From Mycolicibacterium aubagnense (lineage in GTDB: Bacteria > Actinomycetota > Actinomycetes > Mycobacteriales > Mycobacteriaceae), in assembly GCF_010730955.1 (NCBI RefSeq), contig NZ_AP022577.1, positions 186,001-250,000 on the forward strand: a stretch of 64,000 nt of DNA, written 5' to 3'. The position numbers and the translations under genes were made by a program. Each line of letters starts with the position of its first letter. Positions within the stretch are counted from its first letter, which is position 1. The notes under the pieces are model-generated. The model was given only the letters and a program-made list of their open reading frames with translations. It had not been told where the DNA came from and searched no databases. Shown in pieces: positions 25,358 to 35,052 of the stretch.

Positions 25358-25834
25358 ATGACAGCGCTCCAGGGTGTCCTCGCCGATCGCGACAAGTGGT
25401 CGGCCGTCGGCCAGTGCGCCATCGAGAAGACGATGTCGTTGGTCGGCACCACATCGGCGATGCTGCTCCTGCGCGAGGCCTACTACGGCACAACACGATT
25501 CGACGACTTCGCCCGACGGGTCGGCATCACCAAGGCGGCCACCTCGGCCCGGCTGGCGGAGCTGGTCGAGGCCGGGCTGCTCACCAAACAGCCGTACCAG
25601 GAGCCCGGCCAGCGCAGCCGCGACGAGTACGTGCTGACCCAGGCCGGCACGGACTTCATGCCGGTGGTGTGGGCGATGTTCGAGTGGGGCAGGCACCATC
25701 TGGGCGACACCGGCCTGCGGCTCACGCACCTGGGTTGCGGCGCCGACGCCACCGTGGAGATCCGCTGCGCGGAGGGACACGAGGTCCCACCGGAGGAGCT
25801 CGGAATGAAGCTGGCCCGCCGCCGCGGTCGGTAA
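25358..25834 (+). CDS. HxlR family winged-helix regulator
   Basis: A 158-residue transcription factor of the HxlR (MarR-like) type. The winged helix covers about 15-105: CAIEKTMSLVGTTSAMLLLREAYYGTTRFDDFARRVGITKAATSARLAELVEAGLLTKQ, then YVLTQAG. A C-terminal extension holds Cys residues (about 129 and 139) that could sense redox state or metal. The ATG at 25358 is chosen; a GTG at 25349 is in frame. It is transcribed away from the thiolase gene and probably controls it through the direct repeats between them. Confidence 0.88.
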   Translation: MTALQGVLADRDKWSAVGQCAIEKTMSLVGTTSAMLLLREAYYGTTRFDDFARRVGITKAATSARLAELVEAGLLTKQPYQEPGQRSRDEYVLTQAGTDFMPVVWAMFEWGRHHLGDTGLRLTHLGCGADATVEIRCAEGHEVPPEELGMKLARRRGR

Positions 25835-25843
25835 CCTTCGGCC

Positions 25844-26755
25844 GTGTTGCATCTACGCGTCATCACGCCACCGGAGCTGACCGAGTCGGTGCTCGACCTG
25901 TATCGGCATCACCGCGGGATCGCCAACGTGGTGGCGCATCGTGGTGCCGCGATCGATCCGCACGGTGACGTGGTCACCGCCGACATCGCCCGCGATGCCG
26001 CAGACGGCCTGATCAGCGGGCTGCGGGCACTGGGCATCGACCAGGACGGCGCGATCACGATGGAAGTGCTCGACACTGTGCTGTCCACCGCGGCCTACCG
26101 TGCCGAGGACGAGATCGACGGCGACGGCGAGGACGCCGTGATCTGGGACGAACTGGTGCTGCGCACGCGTGAGCAGAGCGGTCTCGGCCTCTCGTACCTG
26201 GCCTTCCTCTGCATCGCCTGTCTCCTGGCGGCGGTGGGCGTGGTCAGCGACTCGGCCATCACGGTGGTCGGAGCCATGGTGGTGGGGCCGGAATTCGGAC
26301 CGCTGGCCGCGTTGGCGGTCGCGGTCGTGCGGCGCAAGGGTTACCTCGCGCGGCGGGCCGCGCTGGCGCTGGTCATCGGATTCCCGGTGGCGATGGCCAT
26401 CACGGCAGTGGCCACCCTCGGCTTCGAGGCGCTGGGCTGGGTGACGGTCCGCACCATCCATCAACTGCAGAACGTCGACTTCATCTTCCAGGTCGGACCG
26501 TTCTCGTTCGTGGTGGCGCTGCTGGCCGGAGCAGCCGGCATGCTGTCCCTGGTGACCTCGAAATCGGCTGCGCTGGTTGGGGTTTTCATCTCGGTGACAA
26601 CGGTCCCGGCGGCCGGGATGTCTGTTGTCGCGGCCACCACCCGGGACTGGGACGTGGCCCTGGCTTCGGCCGGGCAGCTGGCGGTGAACATGATCGGCAT
26701 CACAGCGGCAGGCGTGCTGGTACTGGCCGGGTACAACCGGACGCGCCGCGCCTAG
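25844..26755 (+). CDS. DUF389 membrane protein
   Basis: A 303-residue protein with a soluble N-terminal domain (about 1-110, MLHLRVITPPELTESVLDLYRHHRGIANVVAHRGAA) and a membrane domain of about six helices beginning LSYLAFLCIACLLAAVGVVSDSAITVVGAMVVGPEFGPLAAL. The G-A-M-V-V-G-P motif is the DUF389 signature. Function is unknown for the family; an ion or small-molecule transport role is only guessed. It starts GTG 25844, 9 bp after the HxlR stop, so the two are probably cotranscribed. Confidence 0.87.
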   Translation: MLHLRVITPPELTESVLDLYRHHRGIANVVAHRGAAIDPHGDVVTADIARDAADGLISGLRALGIDQDGAITMEVLDTVLSTAAYRAEDEIDGDGEDAVIWDELVLRTREQSGLGLSYLAFLCIACLLAAVGVVSDSAITVVGAMVVGPEFGPLAALAVAVVRRKGYLARRAALALVIGFPVAMAITAVATLGFEALGWVTVRTIHQLQNVDFIFQVGPFSFVVALLAGAAGMLSLVTSKSAALVGVFISVTTVPAAGMSVVAATTRDWDVALASAGQLAVNMIGITAAGVLVLAGYNRTRRA

Positions 26756-26803
26756 CGTTCTCCACTCTGCGACCTGCCGGTTCTTGTGGTGGGATCGAGC
26801 GCT

Positions 26804-29800
26804 ATGGCAATCAAAGTGGCGCTGGAGCATCGCACCAGCTACACATTCGACCGGCTGGTCACGGTGCACCCGCACGTCGTGCGGTTGCGCCCTGCGCCGC
26901 ACTCGCGCACGCCGATCGAGGCCTACTCGCTGCAGGTCGAACCAGCCGACCACTTCATCAACTGGCAGCAGGACGCGTTCGGTAACTTCGTGGGGCGGTT
27001 GGTGTTTCCGAACCGAGCGAACCGGCTGAGCATCACGGTCGGACTGATCGCCGACCTCAAGGTGATCAACCCCTTCGACTTCTTCATCGAGGAATGGGCC
27101 GAAACCGTCCCGTTCGCCTACCCCGACAACCTGCTCGACGATCTCAAGCCCTACCTGCGTCCGGTCGAGGACTCCGATGACCTGACGGCGGCGTGGGTCC
27201 GCAACTTCGACGTCGCGTCGGGGACGGGCACCATCGACTTCCTGGTCGCGCTCAACCGGGCGGTCAACGCCGACGTCGCCTACAGCGTCCGGCTCGAAGC
27301 CGGGGTCCAGACACCGGATTTCACGCTGCGCACCGGCATCGGCTCCTGTCGTGACTCCGCCTGGCTCCTGGTGGCGATCCTGCGACAGATGGGCTTGGCG
27401 GCGCGCTTCGTGTCCGGCTACCTGGTGCAGTTGAGTGCCGACATCGAGGCGCTGGACGGGCCGTCGGGCCCGCCAGCGGACTTCACCGACCTGCACGCCT
27501 GGACCGAGGTGTACATCCCGGGCGCCGGCTGGGTAGGTCTGGACGCCACCTCGGGGCTGTTGGCGGGGGAGGGCCACATCCCGCTGTCGGCCACGCCGCA
27601 CCCGGAATCGGCCGCGCCGATCACCGGCGCCGTCGACCCCTGCGAAGCCACCTTGGAATTCGTCAATGTGGTCACGCGGGTGCACGAAGACCCGCGCGTC
27701 ACCCTGCCGTACTCCGAACAGGCGTGGGCGTCGATCAGGTCTCTCGGTGCCACCATCGATGAACGGTTGACGAAGCGCGACGTACGGCTGACCGTCGGCG
27801 GCGAACCCACCTTCGTCTCGATCGACAACCAGACCGACGAGGAATGGACCACGGCCGCCGACGGACCGCACAAGCGCGTCCTGGCCTCGGCCCTCACCGC
27901 GCAGCTCAAGGACGCCTGGGCCCCGGGTGGGCTGGTGCAGCACAGCCAGGGCAAGTGGTATCCGGGAGAACCGTTGCCGCGCTGGCAAATCGGGCTGATG
28001 TGGCGCACCGACGGGACACCGCTGTGGGCCGATCCGGCGTTGTTGGCTGATCCGTGGGCCGGCGAGCAGGCGGCGCCCGCGCCGGCCGCTGCCGGACAGT
28101 TGCTGCTCACCGAGATCGCCGCCGGGCTCGGGTTGCCGGACAGTCAGGTGCGCCCGGCGTACGAGGATGCGCTCGCGCGACTGGCCGACGCCGTGCGGCT
28201 GCCGGACGGCGACCCGGTCACCGACGATTTGACGGACGACGGTGCGGCACCGCGAGCAGCCCTGGTGGACAGGCTCGATGCGGCGGTGACCGAACCTGCC
28301 GCATTCGTACTGCCGCTACACCGCAGCGACGATGACACCGGGTGGGAGTCCGCGGATTGGCAACTGCGCCGGGGCCGTCTGGTGCTCACCGCCGGGGATT
28401 CGCCTGCGGGACTGCGCTTACCGCTGAACTCGATCAGCTGGCATCCGCCGCGGCCGGTGCCCGATGCCGACCCGTTGGCGGGGGACGGTGCCGATGTTCC
28501 GACCCGGCCCGCCGGCGTCGTCAGCGCGGACGGCGCACCCACCACCGCCGTGGTGGCGGAAGTGCGCGACGGCCTGCTGTACGTGTTTCTGCCGCCGACA
28601 ACGACATTCGGCGATTTTGCCGACCTCATCGGCCGGATCGAGCTGGCCACTGCCAACGTCGGTACGCCCATCGTGATCGAAGGCTACGGACCACCATCGG
28701 ACCCGCGGCTGCAGCAGATGACCGTCACCCCCGACCCGGGCGTCATCGAGGTCAACGTGGCGCCCACGGCCTCGTTCGCCGAGCAGGCGGCGCAACTGGA
28801 GACGCTGTACGAGGCGGCCCGGCAGGCCCGGCTCGGCACCGAGGCCTTCGACTTCGACGGCACGCATGGCGGCACCGGCGGCGGCAACCACATCACCCTC
28901 GGCGGCATCACGCCCGCAGACTCGCCGCTGCTGCGCCGGCCCGACCTCCTGGTGTCGATGCTGACCTACTGGCAGCGGCACCCCGCCCTGTCGTATCTGT
29001 TCTCCGGGCGGTTCATCGGCACGACATCGCAAGCGCCACGCGTCGACGAGGGGCGCCTCGAAGCGCTGTACGAGCTGGAGATCGCCTTCGCGGAGATCGC
29101 CCGGGTGGCTGATGACGGCGAAAACCGCGCCTGGGTCACCGACCGCGCCCTCCGCCACCTGCTCACCGACATCACCGGCAACACGCACCGCGCCGAGTTC
29201 TGCATCGACAAGCTGTACAACCCGGACAGCGCCCGCGGCCGCCTGGGACTGCTGGAACTGCGCGGCTTCGAGATGCCGCCACATTTCCAGATGGCCATGG
29301 TGCAGTCCCTACTGGTGCGGTCGCTGGTCGCCTGGTTCTGGGACGAGCCGCTACGGGCGCCGCTCATCCGGCACGGCGAGAACCTGCACGGCCGATACCT
29401 GTTGCCGCACTTCATCGTTCAAGACATTGCCGAGGTGGCAGCCGACCTGCGGGCACACGGCATCGCGTTCGACACCAGCTGGCTGGATCCATTCACCGAG
29501 TTCCGCTTCCCCCGCATCGGCAGTGTGAATTACGACGGCGTCGAGCTGGAGCTGCGCGGCGCCATCGAACCGTGGAACACCCTGGGCGAGGAATCCACGG
29601 GCACGGGGACCGCGCGCTACGTCGACTCGTCGGTCGAACGGCTGCAGGTCCGGTTGATCGGCGCCGACCGGCACCGCCATCTCGTCACGGTCAACGGACA
29701 TCCGGTACCGCTGCTGGCCACCGACAGCCCGGACATCCAGGTCGGTGGTGTCCGGTATCGGGCCTGGCAACCACCGAGTGCCCTGCACCCGACGATCACC

Positions 29801-30082
29801 GTCGACGGGCCGCTGCAGATCGAACTCATCGACGGGTTCACGGGTTTTTCTCGAGGCGGCTGCACTTACCACGTCTCGCATCCCGGCGGACGGGCGTACG
29901 ACACTCCGCCCGTCAACGCCGTCGAGGCCGAGTCGCGGCGCAGCCGGCGCTTCGAGGCCATGGGATTCACCCCGGGTGCCGTCGATCTGGCTGATCTCCG
30001 CGAGAAACAGGCCCGCCAATCCACCGATGGTGGAGCGTCGGGCATCCTCGATCTGCGCCGGGTGCGTACCGTTCTGCGGTAA
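26804..30082 (+). CDS. Transglutaminase-like protease with DUF2126 domain
   Basis: A 1092-residue protein, first of a four-gene operon. Residues about 1-100 are the N-terminal strand domain of bacterial transglutaminase-like proteins; the core has Cys182 (GSCRDSAWLLV), His231 (LHAWTEVY) and Asp247 (GLDATSG), a complete papain-like triad. From about 320 to the end is DUF2126 (VGGEPTFVSIDNQTDEEW, GTHGGTGGGNHITLGG, HRAEFCIDKLYNP), proposed to be an amidoligase-related domain. Homologue of Rv2566. ATG 26804 matches the family N-terminus MAIKVALEH. Its stop overlaps the next start (TAATG). Confidence 0.93.
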   Translation: MAIKVALEHRTSYTFDRLVTVHPHVVRLRPAPHSRTPIEAYSLQVEPADHFINWQQDAFGNFVGRLVFPNRANRLSITVGLIADLKVINPFDFFIEEWAETVPFAYPDNLLDDLKPYLRPVEDSDDLTAAWVRNFDVASGTGTIDFLVALNRAVNADVAYSVRLEAGVQTPDFTLRTGIGSCRDSAWLLVAILRQMGLAARFVSGYLVQLSADIEALDGPSGPPADFTDLHAWTEVYIPGAGWVGLDATSGLLAGEGHIPLSATPHPESAAPITGAVDPCEATLEFVNVVTRVHEDPRVTLPYSEQAWASIRSLGATIDERLTKRDVRLTVGGEPTFVSIDNQTDEEWTTAADGPHKRVLASALTAQLKDAWAPGGLVQHSQGKWYPGEPLPRWQIGLMWRTDGTPLWADPALLADPWAGEQAAPAPAAAGQLLLTEIAAGLGLPDSQVRPAYEDALARLADAVRLPDGDPVTDDLTDDGAAPRAALVDRLDAAVTEPAAFVLPLHRSDDDTGWESADWQLRRGRLVLTAGDSPAGLRLPLNSISWHPPRPVPDADPLAGDGADVPTRPAGVVSADGAPTTAVVAEVRDGLLYVFLPPTTTFGDFADLIGRIELATANVGTPIVIEGYGPPSDPRLQQMTVTPDPGVIEVNVAPTASFAEQAAQLETLYEAARQARLGTEAFDFDGTHGGTGGGNHITLGGITPADSPLLRRPDLLVSMLTYWQRHPALSYLFSGRFIGTTSQAPRVDEGRLEALYELEIAFAEIARVADDGENRAWVTDRALRHLLTDITGNTHRAEFCIDKLYNPDSARGRLGLLELRGFEMPPHFQMAMVQSLLVRSLVAWFWDEPLRAPLIRHGENLHGRYLLPHFIVQDIAEVAADLRAHGIAFDTSWLDPFTEFRFPRIGSVNYDGVELELRGAIEPWNTLGEESTGTGTARYVDSSVERLQVRLIGADRHRHLVTVNGHPVPLLATDSPDIQVGGVRYRAWQPPSALHPTITVDGPLQIELIDGFTGFSRGGCTYHVSHPGGRAYDTPPVNAVEAESRRSRRFEAMGFTPGAVDLADLREKQARQSTDGGASGILDLRRVRTVLR

Positions 30083-32694
30083 TGGTTCTCCGCGCCCGCA
30101 ATCTCGATGACCCCCTCGCCGGGTACCGCGCTGCGCGGGCCCAGGCGCCGCTGTTCGATGTCCGCGACGTGGCGACCGTCGGGTATGACGAACTGGTTTC
30201 CGAGTCCGGCGGGATCCGCCCGGCCTGGCAGGAACTGACCGACTGCGTTCGGGAACGGGGCGGCCCCGGTCTGGACCAGTTGCGCGGCGTCGTGCGCGAA
30301 CTCGTCGACAACGACGGCATCACCACCACGGACAGCGAGGCCGAGGTCGACGCCTGGCAGCTCGACGCGCTGCCGCTGCTGCTGTCCGCCGACGACTGGG
30401 CCACCCTGGAATCCGGTGTCGTGCAACGCTCCCGGCTCCTGGATGCGGTGCTGACCGATCTCTACGGCGAGCGCCGGTCCATCACCTCCGGTGTGCTGCC
30501 CGCGCCGTTGCTGTACGCCCATCCCGGCTACCTGCGGGCGGCCCGTGGCATCGCGGTACCGGGCCGGCACCAGCTGTTCCTGCACGGCTGCGACGTCAGC
30601 CGGCACCCGGACGGCGGTTTCGCCGTGAACGCGGACTGGACGCAGGCACCCTCGGGAGCGGGCTACGCACTGGCCGACCGCAGGGTCATCGCCCACGCGG
30701 TGCCGGACCTGTACGAGCGGGTGGCCCCCCGGCCCGCGTCGCCGTGGGCGCAGGCCCTGCGCCTGGCGCTGATCGACGCGGCGCCGGAGGCCGCGCAGGA
30801 GCCGGTGGTGGTCGTGCTGAGCCCCGGTATCCACTCCGAGACGGCCTTCGACCAGGCGTACCTGGCCAGCGTGCTGGGCTTTCCGCTGGTCGAGAGCGCC
30901 GACCTGGTGGTGCGCGAAGGCAAGCTGTGGATGCGCTCGCTCGGCACCCTCAAACGCGTCGACGTCGTGCTGCGCCGCGTGGACGCCGACTATGCCGACC
31001 CGCTCGATCTGCGGCCGGATTCCCGGTTGGGCGTGGTGGGTCTGGTCGAAGCACTGCGCCGCGGCGCAGTGACGGTGGTCAACACGTTGGGCAGCGGCAT
31101 CCTCGAGAGCCCCGGCATCATGCGATTCCTGCCCGAGCTGGCCCAACTGCTGACCGGCGAAACCCCGGAGCTGGCCGGCGCCCGATGTTTCTGGGGCGGC
31201 ATCGATGCCGAACGCTCGCACCTGCTGAGCAGACTGTCCACACTCCTGATCCGCCCGGTGACCGGCGGCCCGGCGATCGTCGGCCCGGCGCTGTCCGCGG
31301 CGCAGCGCGCCGATCTCGCGGCCCGGATCGAGGCCACCGGCTGGCAGTGGGTGGGCCAGGAACTGCCGAAGTTCTCCTCGGCGCCCATGGACGTACTGCC
31401 CGGCGGGCTGTCGGCCGGCAGCATCGGCATGCGGCTTTTCACCGTCGCCCAACGCGGCGGATACGCGCCGATGATCGGCGGCCTGGGCTACGTGCTGGCC
31501 CGCGGGCCCGCCGCGTATAGCATGAAAACTGTTGCGGCCAAAGATGTCTGGGTGCGTACCCCGGACCGGTCGACCGCTGTGTCGACGGCGCCCGTCGATC
31601 TGCCCGCCATCACCCCCAGCCCGACCCGGGCCGTCAGCTCGCCGCGCGTACTGTCGGATCTGTTCTGGCTGGGCCGGTACGCCGAACGCGCCGAGTTCAC
31701 CGCGCGACTGCTCACCGTGACCCGCGAGCGCTATCACGAGTTCCGGTACCGCCGTGATGTCCCCGGAAGCGACTGTGTGCCGGTGCTGCTCACGGCGCTG
31801 GGCGAGATCACCGGCAGTGATACGGGGGCCGACGGCGACGATGCCGAACAGGTGGCGATCGCGCCCACCACGCTGTGGGCGCTGACGGCGGACCGGCATC
31901 GCCCGGGATCGCTGGCCCAATCGGTCGAGCGGATCGGGCTGTCCGCGCGGGCGGTCCGTGACCAGATGTCGAACGACACGTGGATGGTGCTGGCGGCGGT
32001 GGAACGTGCGGTGTTGCATCCGGGTGACCGCGGCCGGCGGCGCGGCCCGCTGTCGCCGCCGGACTCGAAGACCGCGGGGGAGGCGTACCTGGCCACCGCA
32101 CACAGCCAGACCCTGTCCGGGATGCTGGCGCTGTCCGGCGTCGCCGCGGAATCGATGGTGCGTGACGTCGGCTGGACCGTGATGGACATCGGCAAGCGCA
32201 TCGAGCGGGGCCTGGGCCTGACCGCACTGTTGCGGGCCACCCTCGCCACGGCGCGCGGCGCCGAGACTGAGCGCACGGTCACCGAGTCTGCGCTCGTGGT
32301 GTGCGAGTCGGCGGTGATGTACCGCAGGCGCACCCTGGGAAAGGTCAGCGTGGTGGCGATCGCCGACCTCGTGCTGTTCGACGAGGAGAACCCGCGGTCG
32401 CTGGCCTTCCAGTTCGAGCGGTTGCGCGCCGACCTGCGCGCGCTGCCGTCGTCCACCGGATCCACCCGGCCGGAACGCATGATCGAGGAGATCGCGACCC
32501 GGTTGCGCCGTCAGGACCCCGCCGATCTCGAGCACCTCGATGAGGACGGTCGGCGTGATCAACTGACAGACCTGCTCGACACGCTGCACGCTGACCTGCG
32601 GGAGTTGTCCGAGCTGATCCGGGCCGCACACCTGGCCCTGCCGAGCGGCATGCAGCCGCTGTGGGGCCCCGACGAACGGCGGCAGATGCCATGA
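30082..32694 (+). CDS. Circularly permuted ATP-grasp plus alpha-E domain protein
   Basis: An 870-residue two-domain protein. Residues about 60-505 form a circularly permuted type 2 ATP-grasp domain (HGCDVSRHPDGGFAVNADWTQAPSGAGYALADRR; VVVVLSPGIHSETAFDQAYLASVLGFPLVE; RRVDADYADPLDLR; NTLGSGILESPGIMRFLPEL), a fold that makes amide bonds with ATP. Residues about 520-870 are the alpha-E helical domain (SDLFWLGRYAERAEFTARLL), which always accompanies this type of ligase. Homologue of Rv2567. Substrates are unknown; peptide or gamma-glutamyl tagging is the general proposal. Coupled to both neighbours by overlapping codons. Confidence 0.93.
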   Translation: MVLRARNLDDPLAGYRAARAQAPLFDVRDVATVGYDELVSESGGIRPAWQELTDCVRERGGPGLDQLRGVVRELVDNDGITTTDSEAEVDAWQLDALPLLLSADDWATLESGVVQRSRLLDAVLTDLYGERRSITSGVLPAPLLYAHPGYLRAARGIAVPGRHQLFLHGCDVSRHPDGGFAVNADWTQAPSGAGYALADRRVIAHAVPDLYERVAPRPASPWAQALRLALIDAAPEAAQEPVVVVLSPGIHSETAFDQAYLASVLGFPLVESADLVVREGKLWMRSLGTLKRVDVVLRRVDADYADPLDLRPDSRLGVVGLVEALRRGAVTVVNTLGSGILESPGIMRFLPELAQLLTGETPELAGARCFWGGIDAERSHLLSRLSTLLIRPVTGGPAIVGPALSAAQRADLAARIEATGWQWVGQELPKFSSAPMDVLPGGLSAGSIGMRLFTVAQRGGYAPMIGGLGYVLARGPAAYSMKTVAAKDVWVRTPDRSTAVSTAPVDLPAITPSPTRAVSSPRVLSDLFWLGRYAERAEFTARLLTVTRERYHEFRYRRDVPGSDCVPVLLTALGEITGSDTGADGDDAEQVAIAPTTLWALTADRHRPGSLAQSVERIGLSARAVRDQMSNDTWMVLAAVERAVLHPGDRGRRRGPLSPPDSKTAGEAYLATAHSQTLSGMLALSGVAAESMVRDVGWTVMDIGKRIERGLGLTALLRATLATARGAETERTVTESALVVCESAVMYRRRTLGKVSVVAIADLVLFDEENPRSLAFQFERLRADLRALPSSTGSTRPERMIEEIATRLRRQDPADLEHLDEDGRRDQLTDLLDTLHADLRELSELIRAAHLALPSGMQPLWGPDERRQMP

Positions 32695-33587
32695 CGCGCG
32701 AATACCAGATCACCCATCGCACGCAGTACCGCTACTCCGACGTTGTCACCAGCTCATACGGCCGCGGATTCCTCACCCCACGCAACAGTGGGCAGCAGCG
32801 CTGCCAGTCGTATCGGTTGAACATCGATCCCGAACCTGCCGACCGTTCCACGAGCCGGGATGCCTATGGCAACATCAGCTCGTATTTTCATGTGACACAA
32901 CCACATCACGAACTCGTCGTGACCGGCCGCAGCATTGTGGAGGTCGACCCGCCACCGGCCGAATGGTATGCGGCAGGAGCTGCTGTGGCGCCGTGGGAGG
33001 ACGCCCGGCCGGCCGGACCGGAAGGTGCGCTGGCCATCGAATTCGTGCTGGACCTGCAGCCCGCGGAGATCACAGACGCGGTAAGAGATTATGCCGCACC
33101 GAGTTTCGCTGCGGGTCGGCCGCTGATCGAGGTGCTGCGCGACCTCAACTCGCGCATCTTCACCGACTTCACCTACCGGTCCGGATCGACGACGGTATCG
33201 ACCAAGGTCGCGGAGGTGCTGGCCGCCCGCGAGGGGGTGTGCCAGGACTTCGCGCGCCTGGCCATCGCGTGCCTGCGCGCGAACGGCCTTGCTGCGAGCT
33301 ACGTTTCGGGCTATCTGGCCACCGACCCGCCGCCGGGGAAAGAACGGATGGTGGGCATCGACGCCACGCACGCCTGGGCATCGGTGTGGACGCCGCAGAA
33401 CGACTGGCTCGGGCTGGACCCGACCAACGACCAGCTGGTCGACGAGCGCTACATCGTGGTCGGGTTCGGCCGGGACTACGCCGATGTGCCGCCACTGCGC
33501 GGCATCATCTACACCGACTCCGAGAGCAGCATCATCGACGTCTCCGTGGACGTCGCACCAATTGCGGGAGGGCCACTGCGTGCGTGA
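32691..33587 (+). CDS. Second transglutaminase-like protease
   Basis: A 298-residue protein with the N-terminal strand domain (MTREYQITHRTQYRYSDVVTSSYGRGFLTPR) and a transglutaminase core holding Cys184 (GVCQDFARLAIA), His227 (ATHAWASVW) and Asp243 (LDPTNDQ). Such enzymes more often hydrolyse peptides than cross-link them. Starts ATG 32691 in an ATGA overlap with the ATP-grasp stop. Homologue of Rv2569c. With the ligase it may form a make-and-remove pair for a peptide modification. Confidence 0.93.
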   Translation: MTREYQITHRTQYRYSDVVTSSYGRGFLTPRNSGQQRCQSYRLNIDPEPADRSTSRDAYGNISSYFHVTQPHHELVVTGRSIVEVDPPPAEWYAAGAAVAPWEDARPAGPEGALAIEFVLDLQPAEITDAVRDYAAPSFAAGRPLIEVLRDLNSRIFTDFTYRSGSTTVSTKVAEVLAAREGVCQDFARLAIACLRANGLAASYVSGYLATDPPPGKERMVGIDATHAWASVWTPQNDWLGLDPTNDQLVDERYIVVGFGRDYADVPPLRGIIYTDSESSIIDVSVDVAPIAGGPLRA

Positions 33588-34629
33588 CTTCAACTGCCCG
33601 AACTGCGGTCAGCGGCTGGCCTTCGAGAACTCGGTGTGCCTGAGCTGTGGCAGCGCGCTCGGCTTCTCCCTGGAGAACATGGCGCTGCTGGTGATCGCGC
33701 CGCCGGACGGCACCGGCGACAGCGACCATGCCGGCGCGGTGGCCTCGACCGACTACCAGTTGTGCGCGAATCTACATGTGGCGCAATGCAATTGGTTGGT
33801 CCGGATCGAGCCGGTGCGGCGACTGTGCCCATCGTGCGAGTTGACCCGGACCCGCCCCGATGACGACGACACCAAGGCCATGGCAGCCTTCGCCATCGCC
33901 GAGCAGGCCAAGCGCCGACTCATCGTCGAACTGGCGGAACTGGGCCTGCCGATCATCGGGCGCGACCGCGACCCGGCGCAGGGCCTGGCGTTCGACCTGC
34001 TGTCCAGCGAGCGGCACCCAGCGGTCACCGGCCATCAGGACGGGGTCATCACCCTGGACCTCGCCGAGGGTGACGACGTGCACCGCGAACAGCTGCGCAT
34101 CGCCATGGCCGAGCCGTACCGAACCCTGTTGGGCCACTTCCGGCATGAGATCGGGCACTACTACTTCTACCGCCTGGTGCAGCCGTCGCAGGACGCCGTC
34201 GCGCGATTCACCGAATTGTTCGGGGACCCCGACACCGACTACCAGGCGGCGCTGGACCGGCACTACCGCGACGGGGCGCCCCCCGGGTGGGATGAGCGGT
34301 ACGTGTCGTCCTACGCCACGATGCATCCGGCCGAGGACTGGGCGGAGACGTTCGCGCACTATCTGCACATCCGGGATGCCCTGGACACCGCCGCGGCATT
34401 CGGATTCGCGCCCGCGGGCGCCACCTTTGAGCGGCGCGTGCTGGGCCCCAGCGGATTTGACACGCTGATCGAACTCTGGCTGCCGCTGGCCTGGGCATTG
34501 AACATGGTCAACCGGTCGATGGGCAAGGAGGATCTGTACCCGTTCGTCCTGCCCGCCCCGGTGCTGGAGAAGCTGCGGTTCATCCATTCGGCGGTGGACG
34601 AGGCCGGCGGCTCCCGCGCGGCGCGTTGA
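33580..34629 (+). CDS. Zinc-ribbon putative metallopeptidase
   Basis: A 349-residue protein. The N-terminus has a four-Cys zinc ribbon (CPNC at 6-9, CLSC at 20-23), and a further Cys pair lies in RLCPSCELTR. The catalytic region has HEIGH at 189-193 (HFRHEIGHYYFYRL) with a downstream acidic stretch PAEDWAETFAHYLH that supplies the third zinc ligand. It matches the family of putative zinc-binding metallopeptidases, Rv2568c-like. GTG 33580 after GGGAGGG overlaps the transglutaminase gene by 8 bp, making it the fourth gene of the operon. Confidence 0.9.
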   Translation: MRDFNCPNCGQRLAFENSVCLSCGSALGFSLENMALLVIAPPDGTGDSDHAGAVASTDYQLCANLHVAQCNWLVRIEPVRRLCPSCELTRTRPDDDDTKAMAAFAIAEQAKRRLIVELAELGLPIIGRDRDPAQGLAFDLLSSERHPAVTGHQDGVITLDLAEGDDVHREQLRIAMAEPYRTLLGHFRHEIGHYYFYRLVQPSQDAVARFTELFGDPDTDYQAALDRHYRDGAPPGWDERYVSSYATMHPAEDWAETFAHYLHIRDALDTAAAFGFAPAGATFERRVLGPSGFDTLIELWLPLAWALNMVNRSMGKEDLYPFVLPAPVLEKLRFIHSAVDEAGGSRAAR

Positions 34630-34661
34630 CGCGGCCCAGGCGATAGAGCACGATCGCGCCC

Positions 34662-34970
34662 ATGATGCGCGTAAGGGTGGGGGCAGCGGTACTAATGGGT
34701 CTGGCGGCCCTCTCGCCGGCTGCGTGTAGCTCGAAAACCACGGTCAAAGCCGATGACGCCGCCAAACAGGTGGTCAAGCTGGTGTCCGATCAGAACAAGT
34801 TCACCCCCACCGATGTCAAGTGCCCGTCCGACGTCGAGGCCACCAAGGGCAGTCAGTTCGACTGCCACTTCACCGGCCCGCGCAACGTGCCGTACGTCGC
34901 GCACATGAAGATCGTGAAAGTCGACGGCGAGCGCATCACCTGTGACATCAACGTCGAGAAGGCCCCGTAA
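34662..34970 (+). CDS. DUF4333 lipoprotein
   Basis: A 102-residue exported lipoprotein. Signal peptide MMRVRVGAAVLMGLAALSPAAC with the lipobox SPAAC (lipidated Cys22), then a DUF4333 domain (KADDAAKQVVKLVSDQNKFTPTDVKCPSDVEATKGSQFDCHFTG) with two conserved Cys likely forming a disulfide. DUF4333 proteins are common envelope lipoproteins of mycobacteria with unknown roles. The two adjacent ATGs (34662, 34665) are both usable. Confidence 0.87.
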   Translation: MMRVRVGAAVLMGLAALSPAACSSKTTVKADDAAKQVVKLVSDQNKFTPTDVKCPSDVEATKGSQFDCHFTGPRNVPYVAHMKIVKVDGERITCDINVEKAP

Positions 34971-35052
34971 TCCGTCATTCGTAATCGGGCCGTGACGAAA
35001 ACGCGGGTGGCGCAACCAGATCTGGCCGGCGTCGCTTCCTAGGATCGGAGCC

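Noticed and set aside
29866..32631. 921-codon minus-strand open frame over the ATP-grasp gene
   Set aside because: Shadow frame; the plus strand has overlapping start/stop codons and family motifs throughout.
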